A DNA stretch of 64,000 nucleotides from UBA6109 sp035366835 (GCA_035366835.1 DAOSIS010000001.1:124001-188000); one strand, 5' to 3'; shown: positions 53,627 through 63,650, counted from the stretch's first letter. Numbers and translations are program-made. Notes: generated by a model from the letters alone, not told the origin.

Positions 53627-54970
53627 ATGGCATGGGAAAAAAGCCTTCAAATGATTCGGGGAAAGGTCAGCCAGCAGAATTTTGAGACCTGGATCCGGCC
53701 GATCCGGCTCATCGCCGTCGACGGAGAAAATGTCTCGCTGGCGGTTCCGAACCGGTTCTTCAAAGACTGGCTCATGGAAAACTACCTCCCCCTTCTCCAG
53801 GAGGCCCTTTCTTCGGCGGTCGGGCAGAGCGTCAATATCCAGTTCGTGATCGGCCAGACAAGGGAGAGGGCCGTCGTCTCCGTCCGCAGGCAGGATGTAA
53901 AGAATGGTGCAGTGCCGGAAAAGGCCGGAAAGCCGGCGATTCATCCATCCCTCAATCCGCAGTACAGCTTCGAACGATTCGTCATCGGCGCCTGCAATCA
54001 ATTCGCCCATGCCGCATCCATGGCCGTCGCCGAACAGCCGGCCAAGAACTACAATCCGCTCTTCATCTATGGAGGTGTCGGTCTCGGCAAGACGCATCTG
54101 CTCAATGCCATCGGCCTCCACACCCTGTCGATCTATCCCGAGGCGAATGTCGTCTACGTCTCCGCGGAGGAGTTCATGAACGAACTCATCAACTCCATCC
54201 GCTACGACCGCATGCAGAAATTCCGCGAAAAATATCGCAACATCGACTCGCTGCTCATCGACGACATTCAGTTCATCGCCGGAAAGGAGCGCACGCAGGA
54301 GGAATTCTTCCATACCTTCAATACCCTGCACGATTCCGGCAAGCAGATCGTCGTGACGAGCGACAAGTTCCCGAAGGACATCCCGAACCTCGAAAGCCGG
54401 CTGCGTTCGCGGTTCGAGTGGGGGTTGATCGCCGACATCCAGCCGCCGGAGATCGAGACGAAGATCGCCATCATCGAGAAGAAGAGTCAGGAAATTCACA
54501 TCGATCTGTCAAACAGCGTGGCTCATTACATTGCATCGCAGGCGGAGTCGAACATTCGGGAACTGGAGGGTTACCTGATCCGCATCAGCGCATACTCTTC
54601 GCTGACGAACCGGCCGATCGACATGGAGCTCGTCCGAGAGGTCCTCAAGAAGATTCTCAAGCAGAACGAAAAGCAGGAAGTGACGATCGACCAGATCCTG
54701 AAGGCGGTATCCGCGAAATTCAATCTGAAGCTCGCGGACATCAAATCCCAGAAGAAAAACAAGAACTTCGTTCTTCCCCGGCAGATCGCCATGTATCTGT
54801 CCAGGAAACTGACGACGGCGTCCTTTCCCGATATCGGCGAGAAGGTGGGCGGACGGGACCACTCGACGGTCATTTACGCGAACAACAAAATTGCCAAGGC
54901 GGTCGAAACGAATCAGCAGATCAAAAAGACCGTCCAGGAGATCGAAAACGATCTTCTGCACAGGAGCTAA
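53627..54970 (+). CDS. dnaA: chromosomal replication initiator DnaA (447 aa)
   Basis: Domain I 'WEKSLQMIRGKVSQQNFETW', AAA+ with Walker A 'IYGGVGLGKTHLLNAIG', Walker B 'SLLIDDIQFIAGKERTQEEF', and domain IV with the DNA-binding signature 'VGGRDHSTVIYANNKIAKAV'. Binds DnaA boxes and opens oriC. Short variable domain II. No ribosome site stands out before ATG 53627. Confidence 0.98.
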   Translation: MAWEKSLQMIRGKVSQQNFETWIRPIRLIAVDGENVSLAVPNRFFKDWLMENYLPLLQEALSSAVGQSVNIQFVIGQTRERAVVSVRRQDVKNGAVPEKAGKPAIHPSLNPQYSFERFVIGACNQFAHAASMAVAEQPAKNYNPLFIYGGVGLGKTHLLNAIGLHTLSIYPEANVVYVSAEEFMNELINSIRYDRMQKFREKYRNIDSLLIDDIQFIAGKERTQEEFFHTFNTLHDSGKQIVVTSDKFPKDIPNLESRLRSRFEWGLIADIQPPEIETKIAIIEKKSQEIHIDLSNSVAHYIASQAESNIRELEGYLIRISAYSSLTNRPIDMELVREVLKKILKQNEKQEVTIDQILKAVSAKFNLKLADIKSQKKNKNFVLPRQIAMYLSRKLTTASFPDIGEKVGGRDHSTVIYANNKIAKAVETNQQIKKTVQEIENDLLHRS

Positions 54971-55125
54971 CAGGGGCGTCCCGAGGAAATCAACAGACGG
55001 AAAATCTTCAGGAAGGGAATTTTACGGGATATTCCCGGACACTCCACAGCATGAACAGAGGTTATTACAACTGCTATATTTTTTCTAAATCCAATCTTAT
55101 GAAAAAAAGAAAGGATGGGTAAACG
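54971..55125. other. dnaA-dnaN intergenic, AT-rich (candidate unwinding element)
   Basis: 155 bases. The 3' half (about 55055-55115) is a marked AT-rich tract (GGTTATTACAACTGCTATAT then T-rich), a possible DUE or simply the dnaN promoter. No perfect TTATCCACA was found; CACTCCACA (about 55040-55050) matches 6 of 9. Confidence 0.4.
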
Positions 55126-56238
55126 ATGAAATTCCAAATCTCCCGTGAATCGTTCCTTCAAGGCGTGCAAAAGACGCTGGGGGTCGTCGAGAAGAAGACG
55201 ACCATGCCCATCTTGAGTCATGTGCTCGTCCGGGCGCAGGACGATCGGATCTCGATTGTTGCAACCGATCGCGAAATCGGGCTGGTGACAAGTTTTGCGG
55301 CGGAGATCGAGAAACCCGGAGAGGTAACGCTGTCCGCAAAGAAACTCTACGAAATGGTGCGTGAGATTCCAGGGGACACCATCCAGGTGGAACGCAGGGA
55401 GAACGATCAGGTATCTCTGTCTTCCCAGAAGTCCGTCTACAGAATGATGGGTCTTCCGGCGGACGATTTTCCGAAGGTCATGGAGGACGAAGACATTCCC
55501 ATGGCTCCGATTGCACCGGGGGCGTTGCGGGAGATGATCCGGAAGACGTTCTTTGCAATGTCTGTCGATGAGACGCGGAAGAATCTCAACGGCGTTTTCT
55601 TTGAAGCGGAGGGGGAGGGCGAGATCTCCCGGGTCGGGATGGTGGCGACGGACGGGCACCGGCTTTCGCTGGCGGTAGAGGAAGTCCCGAAATTTCTGAC
55701 ACTGGAAAAAGGCGTGGTGATTCCGCGTAAGGGGATCATGGAAATCCGGAAGCTCGTCGACGGAGAGCCCGCAGACCTGAAGTTCGGGATTCGTCAGGGG
55801 ATGTGCATATTGAAGACGTCGGATACGGTTCTCAAGGTATCGCTCGTGGAAGCGGAGTATCCAGATTACCGGCGGATCCTGCCGAAGGAAAAGGGGTCGG
55901 TTCTTCTCTTGAAGAGAGACGAATTCCTTCAGGCCCTGCGGCGGATGGGCGTCATCTCCTCTGACCGGTACAGCGGCGTCATCCTGGAATTGAGGGACGG
56001 GAAGATGATCATGACGTCGACCAACCCGGACGTCGGGGAAGCGAGCGATGAAATGGACGTTCCCTACCGGGACAAGGAGATCCGCGTCGGCTACAACGTC
56101 CATTATCTGATGGAAGCGGTGGAGGTTGTCGATGGAGAATCCCTGGAATTCGAAATCGGCGTGGGAATGAAACCGAGCATCGTCCGCCAGGCCGGGAACG
56201 ATCGCTACTTCTGCATGATTATGCCTCTGAAAGTCTGA
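55126..56238 (+). CDS. dnaN: DNA polymerase III beta sliding clamp (370 aa)
   Basis: 'KFQISRESFLQGVQKTLGVV' start, 'TMPILSHVLVRAQDDRISIV', 'VATDGHRLSLAVEEVP' and the end 'YFCMIMPLKV', the M-P-x-x end common to bacterial clamps. Three-domain clamp length. GGATGGG lies before the ATG. Confidence 0.98.
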   Translation: MKFQISRESFLQGVQKTLGVVEKKTTMPILSHVLVRAQDDRISIVATDREIGLVTSFAAEIEKPGEVTLSAKKLYEMVREIPGDTIQVERRENDQVSLSSQKSVYRMMGLPADDFPKVMEDEDIPMAPIAPGALREMIRKTFFAMSVDETRKNLNGVFFEAEGEGEISRVGMVATDGHRLSLAVEEVPKFLTLEKGVVIPRKGIMEIRKLVDGEPADLKFGIRQGMCILKTSDTVLKVSLVEAEYPDYRRILPKEKGSVLLLKRDEFLQALRRMGVISSDRYSGVILELRDGKMIMTSTNPDVGEASDEMDVPYRDKEIRVGYNVHYLMEAVEVVDGESLEFEIGVGMKPSIVRQAGNDRYFCMIMPLKV

Positions 56239-56257
56239 TGGAGAACAAGCAAAGTTT

Positions 56258-58663
56258 ATGACGGAAATTTACGGAGCAGACAGCATCAAGGTCCTGGAGG
56301 GTCTGGAGGCGGTTCGAAAGCGCCCCGCCATGTATATCGGCAGCACCGGCCGCGAGGGGCTGCACCATCTGGTCTATGAGATCGTGGACAACAGCATCGA
56401 CGAATCCGCGGCGGGTTTCTGCGATACGATTTCGGTCAAGATCCGCGCCGACAACAGCGTCACCGTGGATGACAACGGGCGCGGCATTCCTGTGGACATA
56501 CACAAGACGGAGGGGGTGTCGGCGGCGGAGGTCGCCCTGACGAAACTCCACGCAGGGGCGAAATTCTCCAACGACAGCTACAAGATCTCCGGCGGCCTTC
56601 ACGGCGTCGGCGTATCCGTCGTCAACGCCCTGTCATCCTATCTGGAGCTGGAAGTCCGGAGAGACGGCGGCGTCTATACGCAGTCGTACACACGCGGTGT
56701 TCCCGCAGCCCCCCTGGAGAGGGTGGGGAACACCAAGTCGCGGGGAACGAAGATCACCTTCCGGCCCGACGAGGAGATCTTCGAGGACATCGAGTTCAGC
56801 TTCGATACCCTGGCCAACCGGCTGCGTGAACTGGCCTTTCTCAACTCAGGGGTGAAGATCTCGATCGTCGACGAGCGCACGGACCGCAAGAGCGAGTTCT
56901 GCTACCGGGGGGGAATCGTGTCCTTCGTCGAATACCTCAACCGGAGCAAGAAGGTCCTTCACAAGGACCCGGTCTACATCTCCGGCGAGCGGGAAGACTG
57001 CATCGTGGAGGTGGCGCTGCAGTACAACGACACCTACACGGAAAACATCTTTTCCTTCGCCAACAGCATCAACACGACCGAAGGCGGCACCCACCTCATC
57101 GGGTTCCGGTCCGCCCTGACGCGCGTCTTCAACAACTACGCCGTGAGCAGCAATCTGCTGAAGAACGGCAAGGAATCGCTCAAAGGCGAGGATCTCCGCG
57201 AGGGGTTGACGGCGGTCATCAGCGTGAAGATCAAGAATCCCCAGTTCGAGGGCCAGACCAAGACGAAACTCGGGAACAGCGAGGTCCGCGGCCTCGTGGA
57301 GGGGGTCGTCTACGACAAGATCGGCAGCTATCTCGAAGAAAATCCGGGAATCGCCAAGCACCTGCTGAACAAGTGCCTCGAAGCGGCGCGCGCCCGGGAG
57401 GCCGCCCGCCGCGCCCGTGAACTGACGCGCCGCAAGAGCGCGCTCGAGGTTGGAGCGCTTCCGGGAAAATTGGCCGACTGCCAGGAAAGGGACCCGGTGC
57501 AGAGCGAGATTTTCCTGGTGGAGGGGGACTCGGCCGGCGGCTCGGCGAAACAGGGGCGGGACCGCAGAAACCAGGCCATCCTTCCCCTGCGCGGCAAAGT
57601 TCTCAACGTGGAGAAGGCCCGGTTCGACAAGATGCTCCAGAACGAGGAAATCAAGGTGATGGTCACCGCCTTCGGGACCGGCATCGGCGAAGGCGAGTAC
57701 GACATCAGCAAGCTCCGCTACCACAAAGTCATCATCATGACCGATGCGGACATCGACGGTTCTCACATCCGCACGCTGCTCCTGACCTTTTTCTTCCGCC
57801 AGATGAAGGAACTCGTCGAGCGGGGGTATCTCTACATCGCCCAGCCGCCGCTCTTCCGCATCGTCGACAAGAAGAATGAAATCTACATCCACAATGAGGA
57901 AGGGATGCAGGAATTCGTCCTCGGCAGCGGCGTCGCGAGGGTCCGCCTCCTGCCGGCCGACGGGTCGGCGTCGCTGACCGGCAGCCGGCTGAAGGCCCTG
58001 ATCAAGAAAATGATGCGCATCGAGGGGCTTCTGGACCGGTTCGAACACGAGGAAAAGGCCCGGGAGGTCATCCGGATTCTGGCCGGCGATCCGGCGCTGA
58101 GGGAGGAGGACTTCAAGACGGAGGAGGCCCTGGGAAAGGTGGCGAGAAGGACCGCCATGGCCGTCGGGAAGAGCGTCGAGGACGCGTCCGTCGATCCGGA
58201 CCAGGAACACGGCCGGTTCCGGATCACCTTCTCCATCCGCAACAACGGCCGGAGCGGGACGACAATCATCGACCGCGATCTCCTGCGGGCCCCGCTGTTC
58301 GCCGAGATCCGGGCGATCCTGCAGCAGGTCGCCGTGATCGGCGAGCCGCCCTACTCCGTCACGGCCGGAGAAGGCGACGGGGTTGTGCAGAAGATCGAAA
58401 GCATGCCGGAACTGGTCGCCTTCGTGATGGCCGAGGGGAAGAAGGGGCTCACGGTGCAGCGTTACAAGGGCCTCGGCGAAATGAACCCCGAGCAGCTGTG
58501 GGAAACGACGATGAATCCGGAAAAGAGAACGCTCCTGCAGGTCCGGATCGAGGACGCCGTCGAGGCGGACGAGATCTTCACGACCCTGATGGGGGATCAG
58601 GTGGAACCGCGGCGGGATTTCATCTATCGCAACGCCCTGCACGTAAAGAATCTTGATATTTAG
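56258..58663 (+). CDS. gyrB: DNA gyrase subunit B (801 aa)
   Basis: GHKL ATPase 'YEIVDNSIDESAAGFCDTIS', 'VDDNGRGIPVDIHKTEGVSA', 'GGLHGVGVSVVNALS'; TOPRIM 'IFLVEGDSAGGSAKQGRDRR' and 'MTDADIDGSHIRTLLLTFFF'; end 'QVEPRRDFIYRNALHVKNLD'. At 801 residues it carries the about 160-residue insert in the TOPRIM region (about 560-710) typical of proteobacterial GyrB. Only 19 bases after dnaN, so co-transcribed. Confidence 0.98.
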   Translation: MTEIYGADSIKVLEGLEAVRKRPAMYIGSTGREGLHHLVYEIVDNSIDESAAGFCDTISVKIRADNSVTVDDNGRGIPVDIHKTEGVSAAEVALTKLHAGAKFSNDSYKISGGLHGVGVSVVNALSSYLELEVRRDGGVYTQSYTRGVPAAPLERVGNTKSRGTKITFRPDEEIFEDIEFSFDTLANRLRELAFLNSGVKISIVDERTDRKSEFCYRGGIVSFVEYLNRSKKVLHKDPVYISGEREDCIVEVALQYNDTYTENIFSFANSINTTEGGTHLIGFRSALTRVFNNYAVSSNLLKNGKESLKGEDLREGLTAVISVKIKNPQFEGQTKTKLGNSEVRGLVEGVVYDKIGSYLEENPGIAKHLLNKCLEAARAREAARRARELTRRKSALEVGALPGKLADCQERDPVQSEIFLVEGDSAGGSAKQGRDRRNQAILPLRGKVLNVEKARFDKMLQNEEIKVMVTAFGTGIGEGEYDISKLRYHKVIIMTDADIDGSHIRTLLLTFFFRQMKELVERGYLYIAQPPLFRIVDKKNEIYIHNEEGMQEFVLGSGVARVRLLPADGSASLTGSRLKALIKKMMRIEGLLDRFEHEEKAREVIRILAGDPALREEDFKTEEALGKVARRTAMAVGKSVEDASVDPDQEHGRFRITFSIRNNGRSGTTIIDRDLLRAPLFAEIRAILQQVAVIGEPPYSVTAGEGDGVVQKIESMPELVAFVMAEGKKGLTVQRYKGLGEMNPEQLWETTMNPEKRTLLQVRIEDAVEADEIFTTLMGDQVEPRRDFIYRNALHVKNLDI

Positions 58664-58715
58664 CGGCCGCCGGGACGGGACAAATCCGCGTCTTCGGACG
58701 GCGGCGTATCCGACG

Positions 58716-58736
58716 CTCCGGCCGATGCGGCCGGAG
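58716..58736. repeat. 8-bp GC hairpin between gyrB and gyrA
   Basis: CTCCGGCC (58716-58723) and GGCCGGAG (58729-58736) form a perfect stem with a 5-base loop, no T-run. It may limit or stabilise gyrA mRNA. Confidence 0.45.
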
Positions 58737-58765
58737 GACAGGCATTTTCGGGAGAAGACGATTTC

Positions 58766-61306
58766 ATGGAACAGCAACAGACCTCGTTGAAGGGTTTTTC
58801 CATCAACATCGAAGACGAGATGAAGAAGTCCTACATGGACTATGCGATGAGCGTCATCATCGGCCGGGCCATTCCCGATGTCCGGGACGGCCTCAAGCCG
58901 GTCCACCGGCGCGCGCTCTTCGCCATGCACGAGATGGGCAACCGCTGGAACAAGGCCTACAAGAAATCCGCCAGGGTTGTCGGCGACATCATCGGCAAGT
59001 ATCACCCGCACGGGGACGCCGCCGCCTACGACACCATCGTGCGCATGGCCCAGGACTTCTCCCTGCGCTACCCGCTCGTCGACGGTCAGGGAAATTTCGG
59101 CTCCATCGACGGCGATCCTCCCGCAGCGATGCGCTACACGGAAGTGCGCATGGCGAGGATCGCCGAAGAACTGCTGACCGACCTCGACAAAGAAACCGTC
59201 GATTTCATGCCGAACTACGACGAGTCCCTCCAGGAGCCGGTCGTGCTGCCGGCGGCGCTGCCGCTGCTGCTGCTCAACGGCGCCTCCGGGATCGCCGTCG
59301 GCGTGGCGACGAACATCCCGCCCCACAATCTCGCGGAGGTGGTCGACGGGGCGATCGCCGTCATCCGCAAGCCGGAGATCGGCGTGGACGAGCTGATGCG
59401 CATCATCCGGGGCCCGGATTTCCCCACGGCCGGATTCATCAACGGGCGGGAGGGGATCGTGGAGGCTTACCGGACGGGGCGCGGCATCATCCGCGTCCGC
59501 GCCCGCGCCCTGATCGAGCGCAACGCCCGCAGCGACAAGGAAAGCATCGTCATCACCGAACTGCCCTACCAGGTCAACAAGGCGGCCCTGATCGAAAAGA
59601 TCTCGGAACTGGTGAAGGACAAGAAGATCTCCGGAATCTCCGATCTGCGCGACGAGTCGGATCGGGAAGGGATCCGGATCGTGATCGATCTGAAGCGTGA
59701 GGAGCCTTCCGCCGTCATCCTCAATCAGCTCTACAAGCACACCCAGATGGAATCCACCTTCGGCATCATCATGCTCGCCATCGAGAACGGCCAGCCCCGC
59801 CAGTACAACCTCAAGGACATGCTGGAGAGCTTCGTCCGTTTCCGCCGCGAGGTGATCGTGCGGCGGACGACCTTCGAACTCGCCCGGGCCCGCGAGCGTG
59901 CCCACATCCTCGAAGGGCTCGTCGTCGCCCTCAAGATGATCGACGACGTCGTCGCCGTGATCAAGAGTTCCCGGAGCGTGCCCGAGGCTTCGGCGGCGCT
60001 GTGCGGGAAATTCGGACTGACCGAGATTCAGGCCAAGGCCATTCTGGAGATGAGGCTCCAGCGGCTCACGGGGCTGGAGCGGGAGAAGATCGACGAGGAG
60101 TATGCGGAGCTTTCCAAGACGATCTGGCGCCTGCAGGGAATCCTCGATGACCCGCAGAAGGTCCTCGACGTCATCGTTTCCGAGCTGGAGGAGATCAAGG
60201 GACGCTACGGGGACGAGCGGCGCACGGAGATCGTGGCCAGTTCCGAGGACATCGACATCGAAGACATGATCGTCGAGGAGGATGTCGTCGTCACCGTCTC
60301 CCATTCCGGGTACATCAAGCGCAACGCCGTGAGCCTGTACCGGAGCCAGCGCCGCGGCGGGCGGGGAAAGGTCGGCATGGGGACGAAGGAGGAGGATTTC
60401 GTCGAGCGGATCTTCATCGCCTCGACCCACAACTACATCCTGATCTTCACGAATCAGGGGCGCGTCTACTGGCTCAAGGTGTACCAGATCCCCCAGGCGG
60501 GACGGGCGGCCAAGGGAAAGGCCATCGTGAACCTGATCCAGATCCAGGCAGGCGAGCGGGTCGCCGCCGTCCTGCCGGTGCGCGACTTCATGGAACAGAA
60601 GTCCGTCGTCATGGTCACCAAGCGGGGCGTCGTCAAGAAGACCGCGCTCTCCGCCTTCTCCAATCCGCGTTCGACGGGCATCATCGCCATCGGCATCGAC
60701 GAAGGGGACGACCTGATCGACGTGCAGCTCGCGAACGGCCGCCAGGAGGTCTTCCTCGGCACGCGCAAGGGGAAATCCATCCGGTTCAACGAGGAGGACG
60801 TGCGGGAAATGGGGAGGACGGCTTACGGTGTCCGCGGAATCCTCATGGATGAGGACGACGTCGTCGTCGGCATGGAGGTCGCCTCGCCGGGGACGACCAT
60901 CGCGACCGTTTCCGAACGGGGCTACGGCAAGCGCACGGATATCGCGGAATACCGTGTGCAGAGCCGCGGCGGCAAGGGGACGATCAACCTGAAGACCGTT
61001 CCCAAGGTGGGCATGGTGGCGGGGATCCTGCAGGTCGTCGAGGGCGAGGACATCATGCTGATCAGCAGCGCGGGAAACATCATCCGCATGAAGGTGGACG
61101 AAGTCCCGCTCATTCACCGCAGCACGCAGGGCGTGCGGCTGATCGACCTTGCACCCGAAGAGCGGGTCGTCGGCCTGGCGCGGGCCGAGCGCGAAAGCGA
61201 AGAAAAGAACGGCGACGCCCCGCCGGACGAGGGGGCCGCGGGCGGGAACGGGGCCGATCTCCTGGCCGATGTCGACGAAACGGACGGCGGCCCCGGGGAT
61301 GCGTAA
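58766..61306 (+). CDS. gyrA: DNA gyrase subunit A (846 aa)
   Basis: 'YAMSVIIGRAIPDVRDGLKP' lead, winged-helix active site 'PAAMRYTEVRM' with Tyr124, GyrA-box 'QRRGGRGKVGMG' in the six-bladed C-terminal propeller, and an acidic Gly/Asp tail. In the quinolone region the sequence is HPHGDAAAYDTIV: Ala85 stands at E. coli Ser83 and Asp89 at Asp87. Full length. 102 bases after gyrB. Confidence 0.98.
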   Translation: MEQQQTSLKGFSINIEDEMKKSYMDYAMSVIIGRAIPDVRDGLKPVHRRALFAMHEMGNRWNKAYKKSARVVGDIIGKYHPHGDAAAYDTIVRMAQDFSLRYPLVDGQGNFGSIDGDPPAAMRYTEVRMARIAEELLTDLDKETVDFMPNYDESLQEPVVLPAALPLLLLNGASGIAVGVATNIPPHNLAEVVDGAIAVIRKPEIGVDELMRIIRGPDFPTAGFINGREGIVEAYRTGRGIIRVRARALIERNARSDKESIVITELPYQVNKAALIEKISELVKDKKISGISDLRDESDREGIRIVIDLKREEPSAVILNQLYKHTQMESTFGIIMLAIENGQPRQYNLKDMLESFVRFRREVIVRRTTFELARARERAHILEGLVVALKMIDDVVAVIKSSRSVPEASAALCGKFGLTEIQAKAILEMRLQRLTGLEREKIDEEYAELSKTIWRLQGILDDPQKVLDVIVSELEEIKGRYGDERRTEIVASSEDIDIEDMIVEEDVVVTVSHSGYIKRNAVSLYRSQRRGGRGKVGMGTKEEDFVERIFIASTHNYILIFTNQGRVYWLKVYQIPQAGRAAKGKAIVNLIQIQAGERVAAVLPVRDFMEQKSVVMVTKRGVVKKTALSAFSNPRSTGIIAIGIDEGDDLIDVQLANGRQEVFLGTRKGKSIRFNEEDVREMGRTAYGVRGILMDEDDVVVGMEVASPGTTIATVSERGYGKRTDIAEYRVQSRGGKGTINLKTVPKVGMVAGILQVVEGEDIMLISSAGNIIRMKVDEVPLIHRSTQGVRLIDLAPEERVVGLARAERESEEKNGDAPPDEGAAGGNGADLLADVDETDGGPGDA

Positions 61307-61337
61307 AGGGCGCCGCGGCCGTTGCCGGGGAGTGCCG

Positions 61338-61757
61338 ATGACGACCTACCGGACCTTCGATCACACGGCGGACCTGGGGATTGAGGTCTACGGACGGACC
61401 CGGAAGGAACTGTTCGGCCATGCCGCGGAAGCCCTCGCCGACCTCCTGGCCGACCCGGGGACCGACCCTCCAGACCGGACCTTCCGGATCTGCGCAACCG
61501 GAGAGGACGGACCGGATCTCCTGGTGAACTTCCTGCGCGAGATCCTCTACCAGTTTCACGGAAACCGGCTGCTCCTGCGGCAAATCCGCGTTACCCATCT
61601 CACGAAGAACGAAATCTGCGCGGAAGCGGAGGGCGAGGTCCTGGATTGCACCGGAGGGCACCGCCGCAGGGAGGTCAAGGCCGTTACGTACCATCAGGCC
61701 TCGCTGAGCCGGGACGGGTCCGGGCGGTGGACCGCAAGGGTGATTCTGGATGTCTGA
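61338..61757 (+). CDS. archease (139 aa)
   Basis: 'YRTFDHTADLGIEVYGRTRK' at the N-terminus holds the metal-binding Asp of archease; 'DLLVNFLREILYQFHGNRLL', 'VKAVTYHQASLSRDGSGRWT' and 'ARVILDV' end follow. Archease activates the RtcB ligase (GTP-dependent guanylylation) and overlaps the rtcB start by 8 bases. ATG 61338. Confidence 0.93.
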   Translation: MTTYRTFDHTADLGIEVYGRTRKELFGHAAEALADLLADPGTDPPDRTFRICATGEDGPDLLVNFLREILYQFHGNRLLLRQIRVTHLTKNEICAEAEGEVLDCTGGHRRREVKAVTYHQASLSRDGSGRWTARVILDV

Positions 61758-63192
61758 CATCAAGCTCGAAAAGATCGACGAGTTCCGCTGGCGCATCCCA
61801 GCCGAAGGGGGGATGCGCGTGCCCGGGATCATCTATTCCAGCGATCGGCTGATGAAGGGCGCGGGAAAAGACGAGAGTCCCCGCCAGGTGGCGAACGTCG
61901 CCCATTTGCCGGGGATCGTGAAATATTCGCTCGCCATGCCGGATATGCACTGGGGATACGGGTTCCCGATCGGCGGCGTCGCCGCCTTTTCCCTGGAGGA
62001 CGGCGTCGTCTCGCCGGGAGGCGTCGGCTACGACATCAACTGCGGGTGCCGCCTGCTGACGACGAAGCTCCGCGAGGAGGATGTGCGGGACCGTCTCCGG
62101 GACCTCACGGTCGGGCTCTTCCGCGACGTCCCCTCTGGCGTGGGTTCCCGGGGACCGATCCGGCTTTCCCCGCAGGACGAGCGCCGGGTCCTGGTCGAGG
62201 GCGCCCGCTGGGCGGTGGAGAACGGCTTCGGAACGCCCGCCGATCTGGAAACGACCGAGGACGGCGGCGCCATGGCGGGAGCGGATCCGGAGACCGTCAG
62301 CGACCGGGCGCTGGAGCGGGGCCGCGAGCAGCTGGGGACGCTGGGGTCGGGGAACCACTTCCTCGAAATCGAGGTGGTGGGGGAGGTGTTCGATCGGGGT
62401 GCAGCGGCCGCCTTCGGTCTCGAAGAAGGCGGGATCGCCGTGATGATCCACAGCGGCTCCCGGGGGCTCGGTTACCAGGTCTGCGACGACTATCTGGCCC
62501 GTCTCGTCCGCCACGTGCGGACGCTGGACATGGAGCTTCCGGACCGCCAGCTCGCATGCGCCCATCTCACCTCGCCGGAGGGCAGGCAGTACCTTGCCGC
62601 CATGGCCTGCGCCGCCAACTATGCCTGGGCGAACCGCCAGATGCTCATGCATTGGACGCGCGAAAGCTTTCAGCGGACGCTGGGGATGTCGCCGCGGGAC
62701 CTGGGCATGCAGCTGGTCTACGACGTCTGTCACAACATCGCCAAGATCGAGACCTTTCCGCTGGACGGAAAACCCGTGCGCCTCTGCGTTCACCGCAAGG
62801 GTGCGACGCGCGCCTTCCCGCCGGGCCACAAGTCCCTGCCGCCGCGCTACCGTTCTTCCGGCCAGCCTGTCCTGATTCCCGGGGACATGGGCACGGGCTC
62901 CTATGTCCTGGCGGGGACGGAAAAGGCCTTCGCGGAGACCTTCGGGAGCACCTGCCACGGGGCGGGCCGCGTCATGAGCCGCGCCCAGGCGACGAAGGCG
63001 AGCCGCGGTCGGTCCATTCCTCAGGAGATGTCCGCGCGCGGTGTCGTCGTGATGGCGGCGGGAAAAGAGACCCTGCGGGAAGAAATCCCCGAGGCCTACA
63101 AGAACCTGGACGAGGTGGTCTCCGTCGTGGACCGCGCGGGACTCTCGCGCAAGGTCGCGAAACTGAGGTCGCTGGGGTGCATCAAGGGGTGA
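61750..63192 (+). CDS. rtcB: RNA-splicing ligase RtcB (480 aa)
   Basis: GTP- and Mn-dependent ligase joining 2',3'-cyclic phosphate ends to 5'-OH RNA. Metal site 'SPGGVGYDINCGCRLL' (Asp, Cys), 'LGTLGSGNHFLEIEVVGEVF', 'IHSGSRGLG', 'VCHNIAKIETF', 'HRKGATRAFPPGH' and guanylated His in 'GSTCHGAGRVMSRAQA'. Complete length. Co-translated with archease. Confidence 0.96.
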   Translation: MSDIKLEKIDEFRWRIPAEGGMRVPGIIYSSDRLMKGAGKDESPRQVANVAHLPGIVKYSLAMPDMHWGYGFPIGGVAAFSLEDGVVSPGGVGYDINCGCRLLTTKLREEDVRDRLRDLTVGLFRDVPSGVGSRGPIRLSPQDERRVLVEGARWAVENGFGTPADLETTEDGGAMAGADPETVSDRALERGREQLGTLGSGNHFLEIEVVGEVFDRGAAAAFGLEEGGIAVMIHSGSRGLGYQVCDDYLARLVRHVRTLDMELPDRQLACAHLTSPEGRQYLAAMACAANYAWANRQMLMHWTRESFQRTLGMSPRDLGMQLVYDVCHNIAKIETFPLDGKPVRLCVHRKGATRAFPPGHKSLPPRYRSSGQPVLIPGDMGTGSYVLAGTEKAFAETFGSTCHGAGRVMSRAQATKASRGRSIPQEMSARGVVVMAAGKETLREEIPEAYKNLDEVVSVVDRAGLSRKVAKLRSLGCIKG

Positions 63193-63218
63193 TGGCGGAC
63201 CTCCTTGCGACGTCGGGG

Positions 63219-63650
63219 TCAGAGCGCGTAGAGCTTCTCTCCGGACAGGACGTTGATGCCGACCTTGCGCAGGGCGTCGATGGCCGCGTCGGGATCTTCG
63301 AAACGGAAGATCATCACGGCATTCTGCCCGCTGCGTTCGACGAACGCATACATGTACTCCACATTGATCTGATTCTGCGCCAGGACGGCGAGGATGCTGT
63401 GCAAGCCGCCCGGCCGATCCGGCACCTCCACGGCGACGACGGTGGTCCGGCTGACGGTGAAGCCGTTTTCCCGGAGGACGCGGTTGGCGGTTTCCACGTC
63501 GTTGACGATCATGCGCAGGATGCCGAAGTCCGACGTGTCGGCCAGCGACAGGGTCCGGATATTGATATCGGCGTCCTTGAGAATCCGGGTGATATGCTCC
63601 AGCCGGCCCGGCACGTTTTCCATGAAGACGGAGATCTGTTCTACCTTCAT
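63219..63650 (-). CDS. tandem ACT-domain protein (143 aa)
   Basis: Two ACT domains in one small protein: 'QISVFMENVPGRLEHITRIL' with 'ILRMIVNDVETANRVLRENG', and 'TTVVAVEVPDRPGGLHSILA' with 'GQNAVMIFRFEDPDAAIDAL'. Such proteins often stand next to phenylacetate-CoA ligase or indolepyruvate oxidoreductase genes, as here, and are taken to sense an amino acid. No catalytic domain. Confidence 0.85.
   Translation of the reverse strand: MKVEQISVFMENVPGRLEHITRILKDADINIRTLSLADTSDFGILRMIVNDVETANRVLRENGFTVSRTTVVAVEVPDRPGGLHSILAVLAQNQINVEYMYAFVERSGQNAVMIFRFEDPDAAIDALRKVGINVLSGEKLYAL

Noticed and set aside
56846..61117. 1423-codon open frame on the minus strand opposite gyrB and gyrA
   Set aside because: Mirrors the codon bias of the sense genes; composition (many His/Asp/Arg, no domains) is that of a shadow frame in GC-rich DNA.
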